A stretch of 62,000 bases of DNA from Chrysomallon squamiferum. Taxonomy: Eukaryota; Mollusca; Gastropoda; Neomphalida; Peltospiridae. Made by a program: the position numbers and the translations under genes. The stretch spans positions 34,553,522 through 34,615,521 of the forward strand of contig CM022665.1 of assembly GCA_012295275.1 (NCBI GenBank), given 5' to 3'. The notes under the pieces are model-generated. The model saw nothing but the letters and a program-made list of their open reading frames with translations, did no database searches and was not told where the DNA came from. This document shows, one piece after another, positions 49,132-60,779 of the stretch; the stretch's first letter is position 1; the number at the start of each line of letters is the position of its first letter.

Positions 49132-50515
49132 TGGCCCGCGAAGTCGACAACATAGGAATAACACAAATTAAACGTAAGAATTAGGATAATAAAAATATAA
49201 ACATATAGTTGTTATATATATGTAGTTACAAATCAAATTACATATTTATCAAGATGCCTTGAAGTTTTCTTTTATTTTTTGAAGACAAAAGATTGATTAT
49301 GTTAAAAGTAGATTGTCTTGTATACAAATATTTCTTTAAATATGATACGCTAATACCATTATAAAATAAACATTTTGATGCAAAATGGAATTCATCTTCA
49401 ATGCCTCCTACACACACACCAAAAAAAAAACCCACCCCACACCAGTGGGTCAACTAAGAAGGTTCGATCCTATGTGTCAAGTATCCCACTAGAAAGGCTC
49501 TACCGATCGAGGTTAATCCGAATTCATATTGCTGGATACGTCGTGGGTATTACAGTCCAAAAAAAAATAAATGTTCCATATGATAATACAACGTCAGCGT
49601 CACCGAACAACTCCAAGTTCTTGTCAGTTGTGAAGATCAGTATTAGGTCTCCTTCCTTCAGTTCGGTGTAGTAAAGGATCTCCTCCCTTGGTGAGGTTCC
49701 CCTCTCCTTCTAAATTGATATCCTGTCTTGTCTGGGTTAGTCGGGGTAGGGTTTTGTGTCGCTGTCGCTATTGTATCGTCTTAATGGCACGAAAATGTGG
49801 AATCTCAGTTAACAATCTATTAGGAACAAAGTCGCGGTTTTTCCTGAGATTGGAAATCTCATCGGCGTAAATCTTAGGAATTAGCGTTCTTTCCATTTTA
49901 GCTCGACCTGCTTAATAAATAGCACCGCCGCGTGGTTGTGCTCTATCCGGTCTGCCATCTGGAGCATGTTGTCCACAGTCACGACGTAGGCTCTGTATTG
50001 CGACGTAGTACATCTCCAGTAAATTTTCTCTCCACACTTTCTATTTACGCGAAATTTGTGCTGGTTGTAATACAAATGTCGTCCGCCTATTAATGTGTCG
50101 ATAAAAGTCACTCTAAATTGTGCAGCTGCCATAATGTTAAATGTGAAATAGTTTTCCATTTTGATATAGAACTTTATATAGATTAAACCGGGAACAGAAC
50201 CAATGTACAAGTGCCTGCTCAGTATAAGAGAAAGATAAATTTACTACCCAAAACAGTAAATTGGTTGAGCATAATACAAGCAAATAAACAAAAAAAACAA
50301 AAACACTAAGGTATCTACTCACTTAATGGAAGCCTAATTACAAATTCTACCCAGGACAGTAATCACGTAACATTCTACTTCAGGGTTCTCATCTCACTGT
50401 TAACAAAATAGGCGTCTCGTAACTGCAGAGCAGAACTTACACACAATTAGAAATGTCTATGTCTTATTCTACGTCATGGTACTAAACAAAATAGATTTGT
50501 CGACTTCCCGGGCCA
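49132..50515 (-). mobile_element. Mutator-like (MULE) DNA transposon, degenerate
   Basis: Inverted ends of 19 bp agree at 18 positions: TGGCCCGCGAAGTCGACAA at 49132-49150 and the inverse of TGGCCCGGGAAGTCGACAA at 50497-50515. Inside, on the minus strand, lie a FLYWCH zinc finger and MULE transposase remains. GAATATTT next to the left end (49122-49130) recurs 16 bp beyond the right end (50532-50540), possibly an old target duplication, but it is AT-rich and may be chance. Confidence 0.7.
49520..50132 (-). pseudogene. FLYWCH-MULE transposase relic
   Basis: An open frame from Met at 50132 to a stop at 49881 codes a FLYWCH-type zinc-binding domain: FIDTLIGGRHLYYNQHKFRV, then YWRCTTSQYRAYVV, then IEHNHA. 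The usual second cysteine is tyrosine (SQYRAY), so the zinc site looks incomplete. Beyond the stop, other frames continue the transposase pattern: LIPKIYADEISNLRKNRDFV, then RLTQTRQDINLEGEG, then LILIFTTDKNLELFGDAD. The first DDE position, normally DGTF, reads YGTF. Frameshifts and stops show that it is dead. Domestication of the FLYWCH frame alone cannot be excluded. Confidence 0.7.
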
Positions 50516-52366
50516 ACACTCCGAGGTATATGAATATTTTAAAATCATTTTAAACCTGTTTTACCTTTAATTTTCTAATTTCCTAATGAATTATAACATT
50601 CACCGTATTCAGTCAGGTATGATTACAACTTGATTTCACCTTATTATTATTACTATTGTTGCTGTTGTTGTTGTTGTTACCAGTAGCTGTAATAGTACAA
50701 GTAGTAGTAAATAATAAAAGTAGTAATGACAGTAGCAATATCAGTAGGAATTGTAATAACAGCAGCAGCAACTAAATCTGTAGCAATAATAATAATAGTA
50801 GCAGAAGTGGTAATAATTGTAGTTGTAGCAGTTGTAGTGAAAGTAGAAGTCACAGTAGTAATTGGTACTAATTGATGCAGAGCAATTTAAGAACATATGT
50901 AAGTATATTTGAGCGTAAATGTTCAAATGTATATTTATATATTTGGATATGTCTGTTCGTTTTGTACCTATGTGTATTATGTTTCTCCATGGATGTGCAT
51001 TGTATATATGGGGTACGGAAAAAATGGCACTGTGAAAAAATGGCACCCGAAGAAATGGCACTGTGCATTATATATATATTTGTATGTGTGTGTATGTGTA
51101 TGTGCATATGTGTAAGATTAAACTGATGTAACACTGTATTTTGTTAAGCAAAACCAAGTGGCTGAGTGATGCTATATATAAATAATAACATACATACATG
51201 TATGTAACAATATTACATGAATAAACCGTATTTTCAAAAGTACTTTTAAGTTTTTTTTTAAAGCAGCTATACAGAAAAAATAAATAAGGGCCATTTTTTC
51301 TAAATCTGTACAATGCCATTTCTTCCGGGTGCCATATACGTAATAACAATAATAATACTATTTTACACAATAAAGGCTTCAGTATTATATTAAATATTGT
51401 ATATTGCATTAAAAATTAATCCATGGTAGTTCTGAATGGGCGTCAAAATTTAATAGAATTTTAACAAAATAAGTATATTTAGATTAGATGAAAAAAAAGA
51501 TGAAAAAAAAAAGTAGATTTTTCTTTATTATTCTTTGTCTTCTTAATATAATCTGGTTTTACAAAACACCTGTTCGTTATGACTCCTAGTAATTTTTCAA
51601 TTTCTCAGCTATATCGAAAAATTTAATTATCGTAAATAAAACTGAAGAAATATGTAAATCCTTGATTTAAAAGGTAATTAATGGCTAGGTTAAACTGTTA
51701 TCTGATCCCAAATTATTACATTATTATTTTAAATTATTGTTTCATTAAATTGTTTATTTTTGTTTCTCTCTTCTCTTCGACTTTTTCTTTTCTCTTTCCC
51801 TTCCTCATCACTCTTTCTCTTTCTCTCTCACCTCCTACTGTTTTTTTCATTTACTTGTAATTCTGCACCACGTCAAGATGAAATATCACTAGGAAATATC
51901 ACAATACAACTAATTATTAATACAGTAATAATTCAAGTGTCGTGATAAAAACAAAACCAGGGATTTACATTTCAACTGAAACAATGTGAAATACAACGAA
52001 CGACAATGCTACCACATCAAGTATTTCTGCATTAGAGCCAAACTAAACACCGTCATAGACGACCAAAAGACTAATAAGCCAATACCAATACTAACGGCTA
52101 TGTAAGTATAATATTTATAGTATATTTATCACTGGATTATTTTTAAGGAATTATTTCGGGAATGTTAGCAGTGTACAGAATATATCATTTTTGTGTTCGG
52201 TTTCTGGCGTCTGTCTGTCTAGCAATGGAAACATTAATGCACAAGTTGGCTTACATAACCAGTGTTCGGTGGCTTGGTAAAAGAAATGTTATCTTTAACT
52301 TGAACATCCTCAAAGCGTAAAATGGTTTTGTATGCTTTAAAGTTTATGCTTTATTTATGTTTCTGA

Positions 52367-52405
<39 letters not shown>

Positions 52406-53925
52406 TAAAAAATTAAAATAAAAAAAAAAAACCCAGAAAATCTCTTGCTTCTTTAGTTTTCTAATTTCACAAAACTGCTTCTTTAGTTTTGCAATTACCT
52501 TTTCCTGTAATCATTCATTATAACTATGTTCAAAACCAAATATGGTTGAACAGATACAAACTCGAAGAAGAAGAAGAAGGGGGAAGACATTTTAATTTAC
52601 TTTTTTAATTTATTTATTTACTTTTTAATTTACTTTTTATTTCTTCTTTTTTTTCAACTTTTTAATATGTGTATTTCATTTCTAAATAAAAATACATGCA
52701 TGAAGATGAGGGCAGCGTTTGAATTGTGAAATAAATGAATCATATTGAGTTAATTTGATTAGCCTAATAACTGCAAATATATATTCTGAAGTGAGAAAAA
52801 AAAGAATTACAGTGTCACATAATTTAACTATGTATTTCATCAATGTGTACACTCTGCGTAACATTGAATATAAAATAAGTTTAAATTTTTTTTTTTTTAC
52901 TTTTTATTTTTTTAATTTAATTTTTTTTTTTGGTACAGTTATGTAGTATACTGCGTCGTATAATATACATGTAATCAACATGCTTATAAGTATATGAACT
53001 TCCTATATCATGGAAAGGTATACACCGTGTTTTGATTAGCGCTGACAAAACAAATGATAAACAAAGTCTGGAAAGAACGTATACTGGAAATTAACTATGT
53101 ACAGCATGGAAAATAAAAACATACACACATACATACACATACACTCTTAAATAACAACAATTAAAGAACAGCAGGACCAGATAGCCTTATATGTTCTTTC
53201 TGTGTATATCTGAAGTATAGTTTCTTAAGGACAATTACATTTAATAAATGTATTCCTTATCTTATTTTAAGATTTTGTTTACCATTATTACATGGATCTT
53301 AAACAATTTTATATATTTATTTATTTATTTATTTATGACTACTATTACTATTATTATTAAATTGAAAAAGAGGTTAATGATAGAAAAAAAAAGAAAAAAA
53401 AAACACGGAAAGAGAAAATGAGAAAGAGAGAACTATTTTTTAATAATCGAACAGAGAAAGAAATGGAACAAAACAAAACAAAAAGAAATCATGCCTAATG
53501 TTTCTGATAATAAGTAACCAATACAGAGTATTAGTGACAATTTTGTGTAATTATGGAAAATATGTTCAGCCCTCTATACTAATCATTGCAGTATTAACAC
53601 AAAAGAACGTATATAATCTTATTGCAGTTTACCTATTTTCATCAGTCATGAAAACTTCGGCTGAACTAAGGTTTTGCCATGACGGACGTCCTTATACCTT
53701 GATTGGATATAAGAATTATTTTTTACTTATACATCCTTTAGTTTTATCTGCACATTTGTACTGCACATTTTACTGTACTGAAAAAGTGGAATGGGAAAAC
53801 AGAAAAATAGTTTTATGCTACTGCTTTAGAAAGGTGGGTGATGGATTCCTGATACTATTAGCTGCCACACATAATTAATGGAAGAGATCTAAAATGTCTG
53901 TTCTAATTTATTTTTTTAAGTGTTT
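50516..53925. other. Intergenic
   Basis: No convincing gene. Contains AGT/TAG-rich trinucleotide sequence (50640-50870), an inverted repeat (51013-51340), an AT run (52371-52399) and poly-A/T runs. The 126-codon open frame at 53498-53878 has no domain I recognise, no signal peptide or splice support, and may be chance. Confidence 0.45.
51013..51340. repeat. Inverted repeat with ATGGCAC motifs (MITE-like)
   Basis: ATGGCACCCGAAGAAATGGC (51041-51060) recurs inverted as GCCATTTCTTCCGGGTGCCA (51314-51333). Additional AAAAAATGGC(A/C)C copies occur on both sides (51021, 51036; inverse near 51290). Confidence 0.65.
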
Positions 53926-54045
53926 GATAGACCGAGCGGACTAGAGACCAATTGCTAAAACGAAGCGCTAAGGCATAATGTCACAAAATCAATCCCCTTA
54001 GTGTAAATTACATCCTATTCCAGCCAGAGCCCACCACTGGTTTTT
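53926..54045 (+). mobile_element. tRNA-derived SINE fragment (Leu/Ser type)
   Basis: ACCGAGCGGACTAGAG resembles box A of tRNA-Leu/Ser, and ACAAAATCAATCCCC about 50 bp later resembles box B. A non-tRNA body (TATTCCAGCCAGAGCCCACC) follows. Confidence 0.45.
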
Positions 54046-55400
54046 AAAACGTTGTTGTATCTTCTTCTAGTCTATGGGAAGGTATATAAATAACAGTATA
54101 TTTGCTATTACTAGATAAGAGCAGTTAATGGAGTGGGAATAGCGGGTTTTCTCTCCAATATATTTATTACGTAATACTGGCATCTATTAACCTGATTACC
54201 TCCCATCAGTCATATGCTTACTTGTCATACAGTTTATAACAACACAGGTCAAGGTTTTCTTACTGCTTGACTGCTTTCCAACTTATATGACTATTGACTA
54301 TATAACTTTTGGGAGGATACCATTAATCTTATTACGAAACAAATTAATGTAGTGAAGTGTTATTAAATATTCATCCATTTCTTTAGACAGATAAGTAGAT
54401 ATTTTTGTAAGTAGATTATATGTATTTGGGATTTCAGTCTTGCTGAAGAGAAATATGAATTGCAACCTAGCATCATGTAAAACTGTCTGATTTACTTTTC
54501 AAAAGTCCTCAGTGTTATATAGCATTATGCAGAATATTGTGATACTGCATTATAAAAAGTAAACCAAACGTGACATGCACGAAAGCATTAAATGAACCAT
54601 AAAGTTACAACAACAAGACGTGACATTAAATCTAGGATTGTCACAGCTAATATAATTAATTGTTTTCTCGTTAGCAGTAACACACAAGGTTTTTTGCTTT
54701 AATAGATATGTACACTTAGTAATTAATTATTTTATTGTACACTGCATTTGAACGGTTAATTCTGTTTGTCATCTTGATACCTATTCCAATAACGGCTGGA
54801 AATGTCTAAGACCCTATTTCAGTGAGCATTAATATTCACAATGAAAGTATGTGTACAACAGGCTAGTAAGAGTTTCAGATTTTATCAGTATGAAAAAGAT
54901 ATAGAGCTGCTCTTTGACACTGTTACCTTTTATAAAAGATTTTTAAATGGTTAGTATTTTTAGAATGGTTTGTCAAAAAGCGTTCTTTATACTTTTCTAA
55001 GACTTGGATTGGAGGATATAATCATTATTATTATAATTTAATTTATTAATTTATTTATCTTCTTTTTTTCTTCTTTATTTCTTCTTTTTTTTCTTTTTCT
55101 TTCTTTTTTTTTTTTTTTTTTTTTTTTTTTTGACATAAGTCAAAAATAATAATTTTAATAAATCAAATAAAATATTTCATTTATAAAATCTCTATTAAAA
55201 TTGTCTTCAACAGTTCATTACACACCTTATACAAAGACAGAATTTATTTAAACTTTGTTCGTTCTAGTTTTCTTTTAACTAATCATTTATATTTCAATAT
55301 ATATATATATTGATAAATAAGCGATTTTGAAATTTTTTAAAACAATTTAAGATTACTGAAGATAAACTGTTAAATAACAGTAACTAATATATATATATTT
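54046..55400. other. Intergenic
   Basis: AT-rich, with a long T/C-rich tract ending in poly-T (55055-55131). No gene seen. Confidence 0.45.
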
Positions 55401-55517
55401 TTTCTTTTTTCATAAAGCTTAATGATATACAGTTATGATAATCATGTACCTATTTGCGTGGCTGCCAGGATAATTTGCTTTGTGAATATTAATTAGAAGC
55501 GTGAGTGGTGAAACAAG

Positions 55518-55659
55518 CGAAATCTACATTCCGATATCCAATATAATTTTACAAACACTCTTTACAATTTACTCGTGGAAACTGCTGGCAAAGCCGATTT
55601 AAAATCATCGGCGAAATATGAGATTCGTGACCCAGTTTTTTCCAAGCTTGACGTTATAG
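55518..55659 (+). other. Weak candidate exon
   Basis: Between a stop near 55512 and a good donor (ATAG|GTAAGG at 55660) an open stretch reads NTLYNLLVETAGKADLKSSA then KYEIRDPVFSKLDVIG. Composition is protein-like, but no partner exon or family is evident. Confidence 0.2.
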
Positions 55660-55994
55660 GTAAGGTTCTCTCCATTATTTTTCATTGACTTTAGTATCTC
55701 TTCAGAATATTAATTATTACATCAAATTTTATTCTTGGCCAAAAATTAATTTTGGTGCTTACATGTGAATTAATTATGGTATTTACTGGCTGACATTTTC
55801 AGTTAATAACGGTTTTTGTTTTGTTACCCAATACAAACAATGGAATTTTCATTCCATTTCATTTAGTCATCTTTAGCGCGACAACATTCAAAATTGTTTG
55901 AGCTTTTGGATAAACTAAGTAATAAAAGTCTCGTACAAACTAGAAGACTGAGTTTTAAGGCGACAGAACACAGACAGACTGTATGCAGACACTG

Positions 55995-56540
55995 GATCAA
56001 TGATTGATCAGCATGCACCTGTGGTGACAAAACAACAATAGAGCAAATGGTAAATTCTCTCAAGTGAAAAAACTGAAAGCCTTTTATACCGCTCATTTGA
56101 CAAATCGAATCAACCACCCTGGACGTTATTAACTGAGACCGAGGAACACGATATATTACTGCAGTTCGTGCTAAATTCTTCATTCAGTTAATTATTCTTT
56201 TTAAAAGATATTGCTGTGAAGCACTTCTTGTTATTGATTATTCTCACGGTATGGAGTAATACGGACCATTAACTGACTCAAAACCGGTAGTTCGAAATCA
56301 CATTTGCAAGATGGTGGTAAGATTTTTCTGTTACTATAGTTCATGTTTATGTATTTATATTTCTAGTTTTCTGAACTATTTTTTATATATATATTTTTTA
56401 TCTGTTTAATCGTAATCTATCTCACTAAGGACATACAAGGCGTTAAACAGGGTTCTTCTTGCCCGTCGTGTTTCATGTGGTGTTTACTGGCCATCGATTA
56501 TTGTTCGTACGAGATACAAAGACAAATTCGATTTGACGTG
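55995..56540 (+). mobile_element. LINE reverse-transcriptase relics
   Basis: Two pieces match typical non-LTR retrotransposon sequence: DQHAPVVTK near 56005-56031 (the segment between endonuclease and RT), with in-frame stops after it, and GVKQGSSCPSCF...LLAIDYC at 56439-56510, resembling the RT motif GV(R/K)QGC.LSP..F...IDW. No YADD follows. Decayed and truncated. Confidence 0.45.
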
Positions 56541-57189
56541 ACCTTTTCATGAAGCCGTAGTTCAGAAGCTTGCTCCGTGAGTCAGATCTAAAATTATGTT
56601 ACAAAAATATATTCATTTTTCAGTTACTGTAAAAATATACCGATATATTATCCAGGACTTATCCAAACTGTTTCACGAAATCAAAGAGGCCATTGTCTAT
56701 AATTCATGGGATGGTTTGGACATCTGAACATTAATTCTGTCTATTATGTTTGATAAAAAGGATGAATGTATAAAAATGTCTGGTCTGGCAGAAACGATGA
56801 TGATTATAAAGTTATTGGAAATAGGATAGGACACAGATTAACTGTTACTATGTTAGACGAGTTAGAGGTGTTATGATCGATCCCGCTTCTCTTAGAGATT
56901 TAGTTTGTGTGTGTGATATTATGCGTTATATATATATAGGAAGGTGTAATTCGTACGTACATACACACACATTCACATATAAACACATGCATGCTTAGAG
57001 TAGCAAGGCTTATTGGTACATACGCTTTTACATGTTTACTAGTTTATATTTGTAGAATTCTGAATATAAGGTATATTTTATAGTCAGATGTTATTATTAA
57101 TAAGTTAAGTAGTGGTTATATGCGTTCGTGTGTTGGTGTGGGAGTGGATATGGGTGTGTTTGTATGTGTGTGAGATATTGCGATTTAAC

Positions 57190-57297
57190 ATACCGGTTGT
57201 GGAGCAAAGGCTCTAATGAGAAATAACTCAGTATGTCCATCAATCTCCGACGACTCGTCGCACTTTGAGCGGACGCTCTACCACTGAACCATGTTGC
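57190..57297 (-). mobile_element. tRNA-derived SINE fragment
   Basis: On the minus strand ATGGTTCAGTGGTAGAGCG (box A) is followed about 30 bp on by GGAGATTGATGGAC (box-B-like). It lacks a foldable tRNA acceptor stem, so a SINE head is preferred over a tRNA gene. Confidence 0.5.
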
Positions 57298-57438
57298 ATA
57301 TATTCCGTTCGTATGTACGTAGAGTGAATTTGAATGCTATATAAAATGAAGTGGAAAAGGGTGTGCGCAATAGCATAAGAATGCAATAAGAATGTTATGC
57401 CAGCATAGTACTGTTTGAGTGGAATTACAACTAATGAC

Positions 57439-57440
<2 letters not shown>

Positions 57441-57492
<52 letters not shown>
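57441..57492. repeat. (AAT)n microsatellite
   Basis: AAT array passing into AAC/AAT mixtures, directly left of the hairpin at 57541. Confidence 0.9.
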
Positions 57493-57496
<4 letters not shown>

Positions 57497-57540
57497 TAAC
57501 AATAATAATAATATAAATAATAATAAGAAGAATAAGAATA

Positions 57541-57698
57541 AGAATTTAGATACAACGCTAAATACATTTATGAATATTTATGAAAAAAAAAAAATAATAA
57601 TTATTATTATTATTATTATTATTGTTATTATTCTTTATTATTATTTATTATTTTTTCATAAATATTCATAAAGGTATTTAGCGTTGTATCTAAATTCT
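57541..57698. repeat. Near-perfect palindrome with 48-bp arms
   Basis: AGAATTTAGATACAACGCTA at the left recurs inverted at the right end (57679-57698). The 48-bp arms (57541-57588 and 57651-57698) differ at one base by eye. The loop is AAT/TTA repeat that can itself pair. Confidence 0.9.
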
Positions 57699-59097
57699 AC
57701 ATATAACTGGCATTATGATATGAATGGCAAAATAACAAAACAGAAAGAGATAAAAATCAAATACACATGTGCGAAAGTAAACATACATCCTCATGTTTGG
57801 AACAAAGTTCTGCAATTACGACAAATAAATAACAGAAAGTTCTGTACACTGAGCCAAGCATCAACGCGTTAGTGAACAATTCACTTACACGTGATTAGTG
57901 GTATATCAGATATCACGTAGTCATGTCCTGTCTCTTGGTAACTGCATACGCAAGAAGTTCTACCGTTAATTCAAAACGATACCAGATCTTTGCTTTACAA
58001 CACGTGCTGCGTGCATTTTCCACACACTTAGCAACCGGCCACTAATGATCTGTTACGCAGCAAGCTGAACATAATGTCACTCAGTTCCAGTCTTTCGAGC
58101 TATGACTTTTGACCTCAACTTCAATTTGCTAAAAAGAGCAAAACAGATATGTATGTACAAAACAGAGAGAGAGAAAAAAGATAAAAGAAACATCTTGTTC
58201 AGGTATTCTAATTAATAGTTATGTGGATACACAGAATATGAAGACTACGATTTTAAGGTAGGTGTTGAAATTATGTAAACTGAATCCGAGTGGAATCATG
58301 CATGTAATACAGTAATATGATTACGAAAAAACCCTAGAAAAAAAGCAAAAAAAAAAGAAAAAACCTACACAAAAAAAAAAAAAAACCCACAAAAAAACAA
58401 CAAAAAAAACCCCCACAAAAACAACCTCCCTACACTTTAGATTAACAAAAATGGAATTGCAATTAGGTTTTGGCACCGAAAGTGTAAAACACACCGATAA
58501 GATCGTCATATATTATTTTTCTTGTTATCTGATAATGTTATGTACGTTTATATTATCTATAAATACGAACTGGCGATGTAGGAAGAGAATTAATATAATG
58601 ATCACAAAATATCTAAAGAATGTGTAACTAAAATAGAGATGGTGGTTTCAAAACATCTTCGACAAAGTGTGTCCCGTAGCAGGTTATTTCTGGTAAGTGC
58701 AGACGACGCCTATTAAATTTTTATAATGTAATCTGGTTAGAGGCGTCTGCAACTTATATTATAGGCTTTAGTATACACAAATGTACAAAAACAGTTTTTA
58801 CTTACTCTTAATAGAATTCAATGTGTATTTTTCAGCACACGTTTTTGTAATAACCTATTATCAAACATTAGTTCTCCCATAAGAAGGTTATTAGCACCGT
58901 TCAAACTACTGCTAATTTTATATTTTGTTTATTAAATCAGTAGTTTTCAAACTCATTTTTATTTATTTGATACTTCAGTTTAGATTCCATCATTAAACTG
59001 AAAACATACATGAAGAAAACCGTAATTGAATGGGAAGCTAAAATAGTCGATAGCAACATGGGAAAATTAATTTTGATAAACAAATATTTCTCGTGTA
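57699..59097. other. Intergenic
   Basis: No gene seen. Poly-A/C-rich tract at 58325-58425; the open frames across it are artefacts. Confidence 0.45.
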
Positions 59098-59995
59098 CAG
59101 TATTCCCTCGCTATTCTCGGGGGTTACGTTCTTTACCCCCCCTCCCCCGCGAATAGCGAAAAACCGCGAATATTGGATGCAGTTTTAAAACGTCTATTAT
59201 GAGATTATATACGGTACTAAATGCTTCCCAAACACTTTCTAAAGACACTCTTACTCATTAATACAGTAATAATGTAGTAATATTGCATGCAGTTATGTAC
59301 TTCACTAATGTAGTAATGATAATGTAAACACATTTTAATTTTGTACTGAAACAATATTTTAATCAGAAAGAAACGTAAGTACAGGAGGACAGTAACACCG
59401 CATAGCATAGTTACCCATACTGTATTACTGTACCGTAAAGTCATTTTCTATGCGTACAACATATGTATTAGAATTGACAGAAAGTGGAACAAATTTAAAG
59501 GCAAACAGACAGATAAATACAGTACGCACAGTTCAGGTAATAATAATACAATTCAGTAATAATATGCAATTAAAAACATTATTAATACACGGTCACAAAA
59601 AATATGCACTGTACATACAGTGTATGCATTTATACAAAAATACGTACTGTATTGCAATAATAATTGAAAAAATTTGATATTGTTTGTGCTGTCACCAATA
59701 ATGAATGATAATAAAATGATGATGAAATTTGCAGTGCCATACGATGATGATGATAACACTAATGTACAGTATGGCACAGCTTAGCTGCTGCTTTACAGCA
59801 CTTTAGGTAATTATTCCTACTCTTCAGGCACTTAAGTCTCTATGACCTACAAAAACCCGGTTTACCGAACATTTGTTTTTATGACGTTATGACGCTAGCC
59901 TGGTATACCAGCATACGATGCGATAGGGTTAAGAGCCTAACCCGCGAATATGCGGGGCCGCGAATGGGGAACCGCGAACAGGTGAGGGTATACTG
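59098..59995. mobile_element. Tigger-like MITE with TA target duplication
   Basis: The left end CAGTATTCCCTCGCTATTCT and the inverse of the right end, CAGTATACCCTCACCTGTTC, share the pogo/Tigger-type CAGTA.CCCTC start. Both ends carry CGCGAA-rich subterminal repeats and the element is flanked by TA on each side (59096-59097, 59996-59997). No transposase frame remains. Confidence 0.75.
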
Positions 59996-59997
59996 TA

Positions 59998-60729
59998 TAT
60001 ATCTATAATCCAACAGTTTTTCGATGATGTCTGAGATAATAAAAAAAACTATCAAGGATGCGGTGCGCTATCGGTCAAACGATCGATCCGCCTTGATGGT
60101 CCCTTCAAGTTATTTCCAGTTCCACGTCTAAACAGTCACTGATTTTCATCTTTTGAAGAAAATGTATTAAAGATAAAAATAATCAATAAGACTAGACTTA
60201 GTAGTGGTGGCTGCGAGTTTCCTTTCTAAAACTTTAAACCACTACAAACAATACGTAGAATAATAATTATCCGACTATTGACCGATAGGACATCATTAAA
60301 CAGATTTTTGCTTCGTCCGCAAAGGCTAAATCCAGTAACACAATACGCTGTATTTATCAGGAATTCTACAAAGCATAATAACATTATAAGTTATTTATAA
60401 ACGCATTCATATTGATCGATAGACAAAACGCGATTTCCCAAGGAAGATATTTCAGTCAGTCGTCTGCTAGACGGGTGTCAGAAATGATACAAACTGAGAC
60501 AGTTTAGTTACTCTTGAAACAAAGCCTACAATTTTTATGCTATAAAATATTATTACAAAATGTTACCTTATGGTATAAATACATTATAGTATAAATACAA
60601 AATGTTACCTTATAGTATAAATGATTAATTGCTACTTAGTGCTTGTATGAACAGCGTGGATTATTGTTAATGCTGTTATTGTTGTTATTATTATTATTAC
60701 TGATGTTGTTTTGTTATTATTAGCAATAG

Positions 60730-60779
<50 letters not shown>

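Noticed and set aside
53498-53878. 126-codon open frame as a gene
   Set aside because: No recognisable domain, no splice or promoter support, and AT-rich chance frames of this size occur elsewhere in the window.
55863-56183. 106-codon minus-strand frame
   Set aside because: The plus strand of the same stretch carries the LINE-like DQHAPVVTK phrase; the minus frame has no domain.
57240-57297. Functional tRNA gene on the minus strand
   Set aside because: Box A is good but box B is degenerate and no acceptor stem forms; a SINE fragment explains it better.
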